Shown here in pieces: positions 49,673 to 58,426 of a stretch of DNA of 64,000 nt; position 1 is the first letter of the stretch, and each line of letters opens with the position of its first letter. The position numbers and the translations under genes are program-made. Origin of the DNA: JAGOMX01 sp041738135 (GTDB lineage Bacteria > Pseudomonadota > Alphaproteobacteria > JAGOMX01); the NCBI GenBank assembly GCA_041738135.1, contig JBGSQK010000051.1, positions 1 through 64,000 on the forward strand. Reading direction: 5' to 3'. The notes beneath the pieces are model-generated. The model was not told the DNA's origin. It saw nothing but the letters and a program-made list of their open reading frames with translations, and did no database searches.

Positions 49673-50929
49673 CTACTTCACCTCAGCAACAAAATCCCGG
49701 ATCTTTGGCATTATATGCTTACGCCATTTGCTGCCGTTGAATATACCATAGTGACCGACGCTCTTTTGTTCGTAGTGCATTTTGCGATCTTCTGGGATAC
49801 CCTTACACAAGGCTTGCGCAGCCTTGGTTTGTCCCAATCCAGATATATCATCCCGCTCGCCTTCAATTGTAAGCAAAGCTGTTTTTTCGATCGCTTTGAG
49901 ATCCACTTTCTCATCCCGATGCATCATTTGGCCTTTAGGCAACGCATGTCTTTGGAACACAGTATTGACCGATTGCAGGTAATATTCCGCCGGCATGTCG
50001 AGCACCGATAGATACTCATCATAAAACTTACGATGGTTTTCAGCTCCGCTTTCGTCGCCTTGGATTAGGTGATTGTAAAAACTTTTGTGTGCTTCCATGT
50101 GACGTTCCAGATTCAGACTCATGAAGCCAGACAGCATTATAAACCCAGGACAAACACGACGCATAGCTCCAGGATAGTACCATGGCACATGGGCGATAAT
50201 ATTCTCCTCGAACCACTCTATGGATTCATTTCGGGCTTGCTCATTCACCTTCGTGGGATTCACACGGGTATCAATAGGACCGCCCATGAGAGTCACTGAC
50301 CGGGGCACCATAGGATCCTGTCTCGCCGACATCAATGCAGTTGCTGCCATAACAGGTACAGAAGGTTGGCACACCGCAACCACGTTCACATCCGGACCCA
50401 GCAATTGGATATAGTTGATCACATAATCAATATAGTCATCCAAATCAAAATGTCCGAAGAACAAGGGCACTTCACGAGCATTCTGCCAATCGGTGATATA
50501 CACATCGTGATCTTGCAAAAGCGCATGAACTGTATCCCTTAACAAAGTGGCGTAATGTCCCGATAAAGGGGCAACCACCAATATCTTTTTCAGTTTATGG
50601 GATGGCAATTCGTTTTTCGTGTTTTCATCAAGCACACGGGTAAAATGTAAAAGTCTGCAAAACACGTCCCTTTTAAGAGTTTCTTGCTTTATTTTCACCT
50701 CAACGCCGGATGCCACTTGAACCGATTCAATGCCGAATTCAGGCTTCGTAAATCGTCGGGTAACACGCTCCAAAAGCTCCCAACCAGCAGCAACCGTACG
50801 TCCCTCTTCAGAAAGGGTCGCAGCATTGAATGGATGGCTCAAAATCTTGTTGGTAGCATCGGCCACCATATGTGCAGGCGCCAACATTAAGCTATTGAAT
50901 TCATACATTTCATAAAGCATCTTGTTCAT
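49673..50929 (-). CDS. phaZ: Intracellular PHA (PHB) depolymerase
   Basis: 418 residues of the PhaZ1 type. It degrades stored poly-3-hydroxybutyrate. The catalytic Cys lies in the lipase-like box VAVCQPSVP (Cys187), with the oxyanion region VVAPLSGHY near 119, a YYLQSVNTVFQRHALPKG block and a C-terminal HYGIFNGSKWR. It follows the crotonase gene at 50992 by 62 bases on the same strand and probably shares its transcript. No phaC or phaA/B is seen in the window. Confidence 0.93.
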   Translation of the reverse strand: MNKMLYEMYEFNSLMLAPAHMVADATNKILSHPFNAATLSEEGRTVAAGWELLERVTRRFTKPEFGIESVQVASGVEVKIKQETLKRDVFCRLLHFTRVLDENTKNELPSHKLKKILVVAPLSGHYATLLRDTVHALLQDHDVYITDWQNAREVPLFFGHFDLDDYIDYVINYIQLLGPDVNVVAVCQPSVPVMAATALMSARQDPMVPRSVTLMGGPIDTRVNPTKVNEQARNESIEWFEENIIAHVPWYYPGAMRRVCPGFIMLSGFMSLNLERHMEAHKSFYNHLIQGDESGAENHRKFYDEYLSVLDMPAEYYLQSVNTVFQRHALPKGQMMHRDEKVDLKAIEKTALLTIEGERDDISGLGQTKAAQALCKGIPEDRKMHYEQKSVGHYGIFNGSKWRKHIMPKIRDFVAEVK

Positions 50930-50991
50930 AATGGATCTCTCACCCTGTTTATTTCTAGTATCAGTTTGAATGATAAAGGTTAATTATCCGT

Positions 50992-51858
50992 TCACCACCA
51001 TGGAAAGAATGGTGGTGTATCCTTTGACAGCTTTCCGGGAAAGTTTGGCAAGCGCTTTTCTAGAAACGACTGAACACCTTCTTTGCCATCAGCTCCCAAT
51101 AATGAATGCATAAACAAGGCAATCTCCAAAGCCATAGTTTCATCAGGCTCTGAACTAGCCAGCCCACGCCAAGCTAATTGTCTGGTATATGCCACGGACA
51201 AAGACGATGTTTTTGTAACGATTTCACGGGCAATGGCATAAGCGGCAGGCAATACGTCTTCAGGTTTGTGCACAGATGTCAACAAACCCGATTCCTGTGC
51301 TTCCTTTGCATCTATCATGCGACCTGTTATAAGCCAATCCATGGCTTTTGTAGGACTAACGATGCGAGGCAAAAACCAGGAAGAACCTGCCTCAGGCACA
51401 AAACCCCGGCGCGTAAAAGGAAATCCAAACTTTGCAGTGTCGGAAGCAATACGAAAATCCATTGGCAGCAGCATGGTAGATCCAATACCGACACCTGGCC
51501 CATTAATTGCACCTATCACAGGTTTGTAGCAACCATAAATGGACATGGGCAATTTGGTGTCAACACTCTCGCGATTAATTTCATCTATATCCAGTTGTTT
51601 TTGACTTAACCATGCAGGCCCCACTCTATTGGCATTGCCTGCAGGCCCGCCACCCGAAAGATCGGTTCCCGCGCAAAAATAATCCCCCGCAGCCGTTACC
51701 ACGATGCAACGAATCTCATCATTGGCATTTGCGGCAATGAAAATATCTGATATCTCCCGCATCATTTCGACGGTCATGGCATTTAGTTTATCGGGACGAT
51801 TTAGTGTAATGGTGAGAACATTATCTTCTAACTTGGTTAAGACAGAATCAATGGCCAT
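50992..51858 (-). CDS. Crotonase (enoyl-CoA hydratase/isomerase), copy 2
   Basis: 288 residues. Crotonase-fold motifs: TLNRPDKLNAM, AGDYFCAGTDLSGGG (oxyanion hole), GPGVGIGSTMLLPMDF (second oxyanion-forming helix), and FPFTRRGFVPEAGSSWFLPRI. The hydratase Glu of the Q-P-E-x motif is replaced (FPFT), while the PEAGSS Glu matches that of enoyl-CoA isomerases, so isomerisation is more likely than hydration. ATG 51858 (MAIDSVL) has GGAG six bases upstream. A close paralog lies 1.1 kb upstream. Confidence 0.88.
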   Translation of the reverse strand: MAIDSVLTKLEDNVLTITLNRPDKLNAMTVEMMREISDIFIAANANDEIRCIVVTAAGDYFCAGTDLSGGGPAGNANRVGPAWLSQKQLDIDEINRESVDTKLPMSIYGCYKPVIGAINGPGVGIGSTMLLPMDFRIASDTAKFGFPFTRRGFVPEAGSSWFLPRIVSPTKAMDWLITGRMIDAKEAQESGLLTSVHKPEDVLPAAYAIAREIVTKTSSLSVAYTRQLAWRGLASSEPDETMALEIALFMHSLLGADGKEGVQSFLEKRLPNFPGKLSKDTPPFFPWW

Positions 51859-51910
51859 TGGTTGCTCCAATCGTTGTTTAGCTTATGGTAGCTCAAAATG
51901 AAACGCATTC

Positions 51911-52996
51911 CTACCTGCTCTTTTGCGAGCCTTCATCCACTTCAAATATGTAGCCTTCGTTTGGATCAACACGTCCTCCGAGAACATCTTTATACGCATT
52001 ATGCCATTGCCCTGAGTGAAAAACTCTATATTGCAGCCACCCATCTGCCCAGGAAGTAAAGCCTTTCCAAGCCCTTAAGGTACGAGCAGCAAGTTCTTCA
52101 GGCCCCCAATCTTGATTTCTCTTTATGATCTGATCAGGGACAAAAAAGAATATGGGCTTAGCGCCAGGTAAATGCTGATCCTCAAATGACATCTTCGACC
52201 AATGTGTGGCACCTACACTCATACTGTAAACCAGGTTACTCTCAAGATAATTATGAATCTTGGCACGAACTTCTGAGTCACCAGACATATCCACATATAT
52301 GGATACTGTTTGCGGCAAACTGGAAATCTCATCATAAGTAAAGACCCGGTCATAGCACCCTAGATTTTCCGCAAAGGCTTTATTTCCAGAAGAAGTCAAT
52401 CCAATAACTTCTATACCCTCACGCAAACTAAATGAATAGGCCGCACCAATAGCCGTTTTAGACGATGCGCTTGCTAATATAATTGTCTTGGCACCAAATA
52501 GATCATTATCAGCAAGAAAATCATCAATCATGAAACCTGTAAAAAACAATGGATACAAAAGCGCTCTATGATTATACCCTTCTCGTATATAAGGATCCAT
52601 CTGTGCAAACTGATACCGATTATAGGTAGGAGCCATAGCAGCACGATGTGGCGAAACATCCATAAAACCCATTGGACTCAGATGCCCTGGCGTCATGACA
52701 AATTCTGTGGACATGGGGATATACCCAAAAACTCTCTCACCAACGTTGATACCTTCACACTTGGTTTCAACCACATCCGCAAATCCCCAAACAGGAATGC
52801 GGCCCCACGCAGGGTCCGATGAAGGAAAAAAATTCCAATAGCCCATAGGATTTCCAGCCACCGCGTAAGTTATATTATTAGATGTGAAGGCGAAATTATC
52901 CACCCCGAGTCTAACCTGGCCCTCTTCCAGAATTGTTCGTTCATTTTCCACAATCCTAGTCTGAGATAAATCAGCTTTATTTACTTCAAAGTCCAT
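51911..52996 (-). CDS. DUF2855 protein (MDR-like oxidoreductase)
   Basis: 361 residues of DUF2855, which is related to medium-chain alcohol dehydrogenase/reductases. Seen: an N-terminal GroES-like part (VRLGVDNFAFTSNNITYAV, GRIPVWGFADVV, GERVFGYIPMS) and a Rossmann part (AKTIILASASSKTAIGAAYSF, then VIGLTSSGNKAFAENLGCYDRVFTYDE). The substrate and reaction are unknown. ATG 52996 has GGAG six bases upstream. It is placed between two crotonase paralogs, 11 bases after one and 52 before the other, so a joint acyl-CoA pathway is likely. Confidence 0.85.
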   Translation of the reverse strand: MDFEVNKADLSQTRIVENERTILEEGQVRLGVDNFAFTSNNITYAVAGNPMGYWNFFPSSDPAWGRIPVWGFADVVETKCEGINVGERVFGYIPMSTEFVMTPGHLSPMGFMDVSPHRAAMAPTYNRYQFAQMDPYIREGYNHRALLYPLFFTGFMIDDFLADNDLFGAKTIILASASSKTAIGAAYSFSLREGIEVIGLTSSGNKAFAENLGCYDRVFTYDEISSLPQTVSIYVDMSGDSEVRAKIHNYLESNLVYSMSVGATHWSKMSFEDQHLPGAKPIFFFVPDQIIKRNQDWGPEELAARTLRAWKGFTSWADGWLQYRVFHSGQWHNAYKDVLGGRVDPNEGYIFEVDEGSQKSR

Positions 52997-53007
52997 TATG
53001 ATCTCCA

Positions 53008-53859
53008 TTATTTGCCCCACCAGGGAAAAAACCAAGGCAGATTCTTCGATACTTTTCCGGGAAATTTTGGTGGGCGTTTTTCCAAAAAGGACTGCACGCC
53101 CTCCATAATTTCCGGACTCCTACCTATGTAGCGCAGACAAGCGGCCTCATATAATGTGGCGTCCTTAGGACTATTTAGGCTCTGCGTTTGGAGCATTAGC
53201 TGCCTGCTCATTGCCACGGAAATCGGTGAAGTATTGGCAACTATGTCTCGGGCAATGGCATAAGCTGCTGGCAAAAGTTCTTCCGGCTTATAAAGCGCGC
53301 TCACTAAACCCGATTCTAGTGCTTCCTGTGCTGAGATCAAACGTCCTGTAATAATCCAATCCATAGCTTTTGACTGTCCTACAATACGAGGCAGAAACCA
53401 GCTACAACCAGCCTCAGGCACGAGGGCTCTACGTGTAAAGACAAATCCAAATTTAGCCGTATCCACAGACAAACGAAAATCCATAGGTAAAAGCATTGTT
53501 GACCCAATACCTATAGCCGAACCATTCACAGCTCCTATTACCGGCTTCAAACATTCAAAGATGGAGAGTCCTAACTGACTTGCGGCTGTATTTCTATCAT
53601 TTTCTTCCAAATCAAACTCAGGTTGGTCAAAAGATAATTCTACAACGCCAACGGCTGAAAGGTCAGCGCCCGCACTGAAATAATTTCCAGCCCCCGTCAC
53701 CACCACACAGCGTATATTGTCATCCAGATTGACACGCCTAAATATGTCAGCGCACTCTGCTATCATAGGATTGGTCAGAGCATTCATTTTATCGGGACGA
53801 TTAATGGTGATGGTATAAATCCCATCCTTCAGATCAGTCAAAAACACATCACTGGACAT
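53008..53859 (-). CDS. Crotonase (enoyl-CoA hydratase/isomerase), copy 1
   Basis: 283 residues, close paralog of the gene at 50992 (about 60% in the core: GIGSTMLLPMDFRLSVDTAK, PEAGCSWFLPRIV, QSFLEKRPPKFPGKVSK). It has the same PEAGCS Glu and the same loss of the Q-P-E Glu (FVFT), so both copies seem to be of one isomerase-like subtype. AGGGAGAATGCA precedes the ATG. The pair may form heteromers or have split substrates. Confidence 0.88.
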   Translation of the reverse strand: MSSDVFLTDLKDGIYTITINRPDKMNALTNPMIAECADIFRRVNLDDNIRCVVVTGAGNYFSAGADLSAVGVVELSFDQPEFDLEENDRNTAASQLGLSIFECLKPVIGAVNGSAIGIGSTMLLPMDFRLSVDTAKFGFVFTRRALVPEAGCSWFLPRIVGQSKAMDWIITGRLISAQEALESGLVSALYKPEELLPAAYAIARDIVANTSPISVAMSRQLMLQTQSLNSPKDATLYEAACLRYIGRSPEIMEGVQSFLEKRPPKFPGKVSKNLPWFFPWWGK

Positions 53860-53913
53860 TGCATTCTCCCTAAGTACCTATATCCATAATACGACGCATA
53901 AGTTGAAGAATCC

Positions 53914-55083
53914 TTAATGCGGCACCCAATTTCTTTTTGGATAAAACAAGAGCGCCACACTCACAATAGAGGCAAATACAATACTGGCCAGGAACGGAAA
54001 GCTAGAACCCAACTGAGTCCATAACACCCCAGCAATTACGCTGGCCATCAAGGACATAAAACCACCGATCAAACCAAATACACCAAAGGCAGTTGCTTTC
54101 ATATCAGGTGGAGCAGCATTGGCGATCATGGTAGCCAACAAACCTTGCGTAATTCCCAGATGAACTCCCCAGAGAGCAACACCAACTAGATTGATAATTG
54201 GTCTTGTGCTACTTGCCAAAACAACATTTGCTAAAATCAGCATGAGCATTCCCAAATGCAGCAGTCTGGCATGGTTAGCCCTGTCCGAGTAATGTCCAAA
54301 GGGATAAGCGGTCAGCAAAAAGAAGAAATTCATGACGATAAGCACAATTGGAATCATGGTGGGCGACAAACCATCTTCCGAGGCTCTTAAGATGATAAAC
54401 GCTTCACTGAATCTGGCAAGACTGGCCACGCTGCCAATACCAATCACCCACCAGCAACGGTTACTTAATGTGCTTATTTGTCGCCATTCAATGACGCCGC
54501 GTGCAGCCTCCCTTCGCTTATGCCTTCTGGGTTCGCGAACCCTTAAGTAGAGCAAAGCAACGCACATAGCCGCCGGAATAATGGCCACAGAAAAAACGAG
54601 ACGTACATCCCCGCCCCACAGATACATAAAATACATAGCCAAGAGCGGCCCAAGAAAAGCACCTGACGTATCTAATGATTGTCTCAACCCATAAGCAGCT
54701 CCACGTTGTTTCGTAGGCGTAATATCAGCAACCAAAGCATCCCGAGGTGGCCCACGAATACCCTTACCAATACGGTCAAATACTCGCGCTGAAAGAATCA
54801 CCCAACCACCAGTCGCCAAAGCAAACAAGGGCTTTGAGATCGTACTAATTCCGTAACCTAAAAGAAGAAATGGTCTACGCCTGCCGATGTTATCGCTGAT
54901 AGTTCCAGAAAACACTCGAATAAGCTGAGCCACTCCCTCGCCTACCCCCTCAACAATTCCTATGATCAGAGGACTCAAACCAAGGGTTGTCGTCATAAAT
55001 ATGGGCAACAAACTATGGATCATCTCAGATGATGTATCCATAAGCATGCTCACCATACCTAAAGTAAGTATACCCTTGGGCAT
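53914..55083 (-). CDS. MFS transporter
   Basis: 389 residues with 12 helices. Conserved N-terminal block LGMVSMLMDTSSEMIHSLLPIF, loop GTISDNIGRRRPFLLLGY, and RIGKGIRGPPRDALVAD, typical of a widespread but uncharacterised MFS group. No Shine-Dalgarno sequence precedes ATG 55083. The frame stays open upstream to 55251 with a hydrophilic Pro/His/Glu-rich sequence but no ATG, GTG or TTG, so the true start is uncertain. It is the first gene of the minus-strand run leading to phaZ (54-base gap). Confidence 0.85.
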   Translation of the reverse strand: MPKGILTLGMVSMLMDTSSEMIHSLLPIFMTTTLGLSPLIIGIVEGVGEGVAQLIRVFSGTISDNIGRRRPFLLLGYGISTISKPLFALATGGWVILSARVFDRIGKGIRGPPRDALVADITPTKQRGAAYGLRQSLDTSGAFLGPLLAMYFMYLWGGDVRLVFSVAIIPAAMCVALLYLRVREPRRHKRREAARGVIEWRQISTLSNRCWWVIGIGSVASLARFSEAFIILRASEDGLSPTMIPIVLIVMNFFFLLTAYPFGHYSDRANHARLLHLGMLMLILANVVLASSTRPIINLVGVALWGVHLGITQGLLATMIANAAPPDMKATAFGVFGLIGGFMSLMASVIAGVLWTQLGSSFPFLASIVFASIVSVALLFYPKRNWVPH

Positions 55084-55450
55084 GTGCGTGGGATGAGGTT
55101 CCCCCTCATGATAATGCGGAGGATCCTCTAAAGGTGGATCCGTAAGTTTAGAGTCAGTCAGGAGTTCTTCCCCTTTGTTTCTTTTCTTACATACTATATG
55201 GGACGAGGGCTTATAACAAGCTGATTGCTACAGAGGGAGGCTATAAATTTGATATGCATTTACTATTATGTTGCATAATAATAATGTAGCAGACTTGAAT
55301 AAAAAATCACTATTTATATACAATTTTAGGTTATTTTCATATATATTTAATATAATACAATATAATTTGACTATTTATACAATTTAATGATATTCTGTTA
55401 TTAAGCTTCATATTATATTGCTTTAACAAAATTCTAACGGGCTGTACATA
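55084..55450. other. AT-rich divergent intergenic region
   Basis: A 367-base gap between the divergent MFS and DUF2608 genes. Bases 55250-55440 are strongly A/T-rich with many TATA-like words (several TATAAT-type hexamers), so promoters cannot be singled out. The 55084-55251 part continues the MFS reading frame. Confidence 0.6.
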
Positions 55451-56299
55451 ATGACTTATTTAAAAAAATCAGTTCTACTTCTTACCATACTATTAGCTTC
55501 CTTAAATTTATCAGCATTCGAGAGCAAAGCCGGCGGCGATCAAACTCCTTATAGCAGCTTTCCGGGAACTCCAGAAAGCACACCTCCTGGCACCCCGGAG
55601 CTAGGACGTAAGGCCGCTGAGGAGCCAAATCCACTGGTAATACCACAAATCTCAGCCCCTAACTGGAAAATGGTTACAGAAAAAATTGATGAGCTCCTCG
55701 CCAAGGGAGTCGCACCAGCAGACATATTGGTAATTTCTGATGTGGATGGTGTTTTGTTGAATGGTTCAAACCCACTTACAAAGGCGACGCAGGGTGCAAA
55801 AAAAACAGAAAGAGTTTACCATGAAGTCTCTGCCGTCACAGGTGCATTGGGTGCGGTAACTACAATAATTGGTAAAGGCGTCAAATTTGTAGCAGCAACC
55901 GCGTGGGATGATCCTGCTAGCAGTGCCAATCGCCTCACTCAGGGGGGGTTCGGACAAATTTTAAATATCGATGTAACCGCTAATACTCTTAACGCAGATG
56001 TCCCTATAGTTGCACCAGGCATTCCAAATGGTTGGCGCATAGCCCATTCTGGTCTTCTATCAAGCGTGGGAAAAAGTAAGGAAGCAGCAGGAAATGATGG
56101 AATGCAACGACAATTCTATATGGCGAAAGCCTATGCGCCCCTGGTTATATTTGGGGAAGATTTGAAAAATATAAAGTACGTAATATTTGTGGATGATAGT
56201 GTACCCGCCAATTTTGATTATTTCAATAAAGACCGTGAAGAAGGCAAAATGTATGGGACTGACACCAAATTTATATATTTCGAATTTCCCAGAAATTGA
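55451..56299 (+). CDS. Secreted HAD-like protein (DUF2608-like)
   Basis: 282 residues. A signal peptide ends near residue 22 (LASLNLSAFES). A Pro/Thr-rich linker (SSFPGTPESTPPGTPE, 35-50) is followed by a HAD-like core: motif I VISDVDGVLLNGS (95-107), motif II VAATAWD, and the acidic motif IV YVIFVDDS near 258. DUF2608 proteins occur in Legionella and rickettsia-like bacteria; their substrates are unknown. The signal-peptide DNA closely matches that of the F-box/LRR gene downstream. The composition is A/T-rich. Confidence 0.7.
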   Translation: MTYLKKSVLLLTILLASLNLSAFESKAGGDQTPYSSFPGTPESTPPGTPELGRKAAEEPNPLVIPQISAPNWKMVTEKIDELLAKGVAPADILVISDVDGVLLNGSNPLTKATQGAKKTERVYHEVSAVTGALGAVTTIIGKGVKFVAATAWDDPASSANRLTQGGFGQILNIDVTANTLNADVPIVAPGIPNGWRIAHSGLLSSVGKSKEAAGNDGMQRQFYMAKAYAPLVIFGEDLKNIKYVIFVDDSVPANFDYFNKDREEGKMYGTDTKFIYFEFPRN

Positions 56300-56302
56300 T
56301 CA

Positions 56303-56341
56303 TAACAAAAAACGATCCCAAGGCAGAAAACCTTGGGATCG
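56303..56341 (-). terminator. Perfect hairpin with T-run on the minus strand
   Basis: An 11-bp perfect stem (CGATCCCAAGG at 56313-56323, CCTTGGGATCG at 56331-56341) is followed by a T-run only when read on the minus strand. It would stop antisense transcription entering the DUF2608 gene; it may still act on the plus strand without a T-run. Confidence 0.7.
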
Positions 56342-56456
56342 AGACTATCCTCCAGTGTCACTCAATATTATATATTAATTCCTCACAACCTATTGACAAA
56401 CAACACATACAACCCCATATGAGATAATAGAAGGTTAACTCTGATTGGATTGTATC

Positions 56457-57674
56457 ATGTTAAAAAGATTAGTTATTTTGACCATAGCTTCATTAAATTT
56501 ATCAGCATCAGCTTTTTCCAGCAATAATGAGCTTGATAATTGTGATTTACCACGCGACCCTATGAGTATTGTAGTAAAACAATTGGATAACCCTACGGCC
56601 AAGAGTTTTGCACTTGCTTCTAAAGCCTTTAAAAACGCCGTCAATCAGAGGCAGCACCTGAAGATTAAAGACGGCATTGATGGGGAGCACCTATTAGAGA
56701 TTCTTGCCACTAAAACTAATTTGACCTCACTGAATCTTGAAGGCTGTGAAAGCATGACTTCCGATATTGTTGTTAAGGCAGCGAGAATGCTGCCCAATCT
56801 TACAAGGTTAAACCTCCGGAACGTAAATATCTCCAATGAAGGACTTATGGCCGTTTTAAATTCCTGCCCAAAGCTCAGTGATCTAAATTTGAGTGCAACC
56901 ACATATCTCAGCCTCGATAACATCAACACACTTTGCTCAGTGTGCCCCAACATACTTTCACTTGATTTGTCCGACATAGGAGGAACCTGTTCTGAATCAA
57001 TCATTAAATTGGCTGATACCTACCCCAACCTAGTTTGTTTAAACATCTCTGGGACAGCAGCTTCTTCAGAAGCCATTACGAAGCTGGCTAATTCTTGTCG
57101 TCACCTCAGGTCAATTGATCTTTCAGGTTCTGATCACTTGACTCCAGAAGCGTTACTTCAGGTTGCACTAAATGGCTCGCAACTGAATAATCTTGTTCTT
57201 GATGGCTGCTCTCAAATGAATTCAGAAGTTATGACTTGGGTAGCTAAAACCTGTCAGCAATTGGTTACTCTAGACATATCTAGATGCTCCCTGATTAATG
57301 AAGACACAATTATTTCCGCACTAGAAGCATCTAAGGGCTTGAAAACCCTTCCCCTTACTGCTTGCACTCAAATCAGCTCAGAAGCCCTTGTAAGGATGGC
57401 TATAGCCAGACCTGAGCTAGAATCATTAGATCTGCAGGGCTGCACGCAATTTACTGCTGAATCCATATTAGAGGTATGCAAAATTTGCCCACAACTGTCC
57501 TATCTCAGCTTAACGTACAATCCTAACATTACCAAAGATAACATTAAGCAAATTGCTACGGAAAATCCATCCATTGACCGTCTAAGCATTTGGGGATATA
57601 CAAACTTGAAGCCAAGTACTATTCTCGCTAGAATTGAAGCATCTGAAAAAAGGAACGTTACGACCACACCATAA
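56457..57674 (+). CDS. Secreted F-box-like / LRR (FBXL-type) protein
   Basis: 405 residues. Signal peptide residues 1-19 (MLKRLVILTIASLNLSASA), F-box-like segment about 30-70 (DLPRDPMSIVVKQLDNP, then ASKAFKN), then about 11 LRRs of the cysteine-containing type (85-395), for example LTSLNLEGCESM, LVTLDISRCSLI, LESLDLQGCTQF. The order signal peptide, F-box-like, IDGE-x-LLE-I block, LRR is the same as in the gene at 13602. ATG 56457 is chosen; a TTG at 56445 is upstream. Host-directed action in an SCF-like complex is inference. Confidence 0.75.
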   Translation: MLKRLVILTIASLNLSASAFSSNNELDNCDLPRDPMSIVVKQLDNPTAKSFALASKAFKNAVNQRQHLKIKDGIDGEHLLEILATKTNLTSLNLEGCESMTSDIVVKAARMLPNLTRLNLRNVNISNEGLMAVLNSCPKLSDLNLSATTYLSLDNINTLCSVCPNILSLDLSDIGGTCSESIIKLADTYPNLVCLNISGTAASSEAITKLANSCRHLRSIDLSGSDHLTPEALLQVALNGSQLNNLVLDGCSQMNSEVMTWVAKTCQQLVTLDISRCSLINEDTIISALEASKGLKTLPLTACTQISSEALVRMAIARPELESLDLQGCTQFTAESILEVCKICPQLSYLSLTYNPNITKDNIKQIATENPSIDRLSIWGYTNLKPSTILARIEASEKRNVTTTP

Positions 57675-57709
57675 TACTATTCAGGCCTTGTAACCCAGAA
57701 AGTAAACTC

Positions 57710-57768
57710 ACCATTTTTTTCTTATAAATACTCACTGGCTTAACGCGAGCAAGCGACTCACAGATTCG
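57710..57768. repeat. Short dispersed repeat, copy 2
   Basis: ACCATTTTTTTCTTATAAATACTCA matches 47719 with few changes; GACTCACAGATTCGC shortly after resembles the rest of that copy. Confidence 0.4.
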
Positions 57769-57817
57769 CTATTAGCTTTGATTTAGATGTTAGCAAGTTG
57801 AAAGGGGTCACAAAAAC

Positions 57818-57886
57818 GCAAAAAACCCATCCGCATCCCCTCCTCCGGCAAAAGCACAGAATCTGGAGATAACAAATGGGTTTTTA
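57818..57886 (-). terminator. Terminator of rpmB
   Basis: On the minus strand a long hairpin (AAAAACCCAT paired with ATGGGTTTTT, with inner GGAG/CTCC pairing) ends in TTTTTTGCGTTTTT, 23 bases past the stop codon. Confidence 0.75.
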
Positions 57887-57908
57887 AAACTTAAACTGTT
57901 AAGCCGAA

Positions 57909-58217
57909 CTAAGCTTGCGCTTCAGCCGCATCTTGCTTAGCTGCGCACTTGGCAATTTGCTTCTTCAGAAGCAATGCATCGCCTGTTAGCTTGCGAGCAG
58001 GTGTGGATGCCAAAAATGCATCGATACCGCCCTTAAATTCGATTGTACGAATACCGCGTGTGGTCAGACGCATCTGAACTGTACGGCCTAAGGTCTCGCT
58101 CAAAAAAGATGCCTTTTGTAGATTCGGCAAAAAACGCCTGCGCGTTCTATTTTTCGCGTGACTTACTTTATTTCCTGATTGTACACCCTTACCGGTGACA
58201 TCGCAACGACGTGCCAT
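57909..58217 (-). CDS. rpmB: 50S ribosomal protein L28
   Basis: 102 residues. N-terminal signature MARRCDVTGKGVQSGNKVSHAKNR is cut here as RRCDVTGKGVQSGN and KVSHAKNRTRRRF; then VQMRLTTRGIRTIE. The one Cys is not a zinc-binding set. It is slightly longer than usual because of an Ala/Lys-rich C-terminus (KKQIAKCAAKQDAAEAQA). Alone, with AGGAGAATAACG before the ATG. Confidence 0.96.
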   Translation of the reverse strand: MARRCDVTGKGVQSGNKVSHAKNRTRRRFLPNLQKASFLSETLGRTVQMRLTTRGIRTIEFKGGIDAFLASTPARKLTGDALLLKKQIAKCAAKQDAAEAQA

Positions 58218-58426
58218 CGTTATTCTCCTTTAATAAAAACCTGGGATCATTAATATGCAAAATTATGGATGACGTCAAGCTTTATCTGGCTGCGACCCAT
58301 TAATATAAATGGGGTCCATAATTAACCAGGATGACGGACTAGGCAAAGCCCACTTTAACACATTTTTAAGCACTTCATGATATTTTTCATAGCATAATAA
58401 TTCAAAGATCTAACGGAGAGAAAAAA

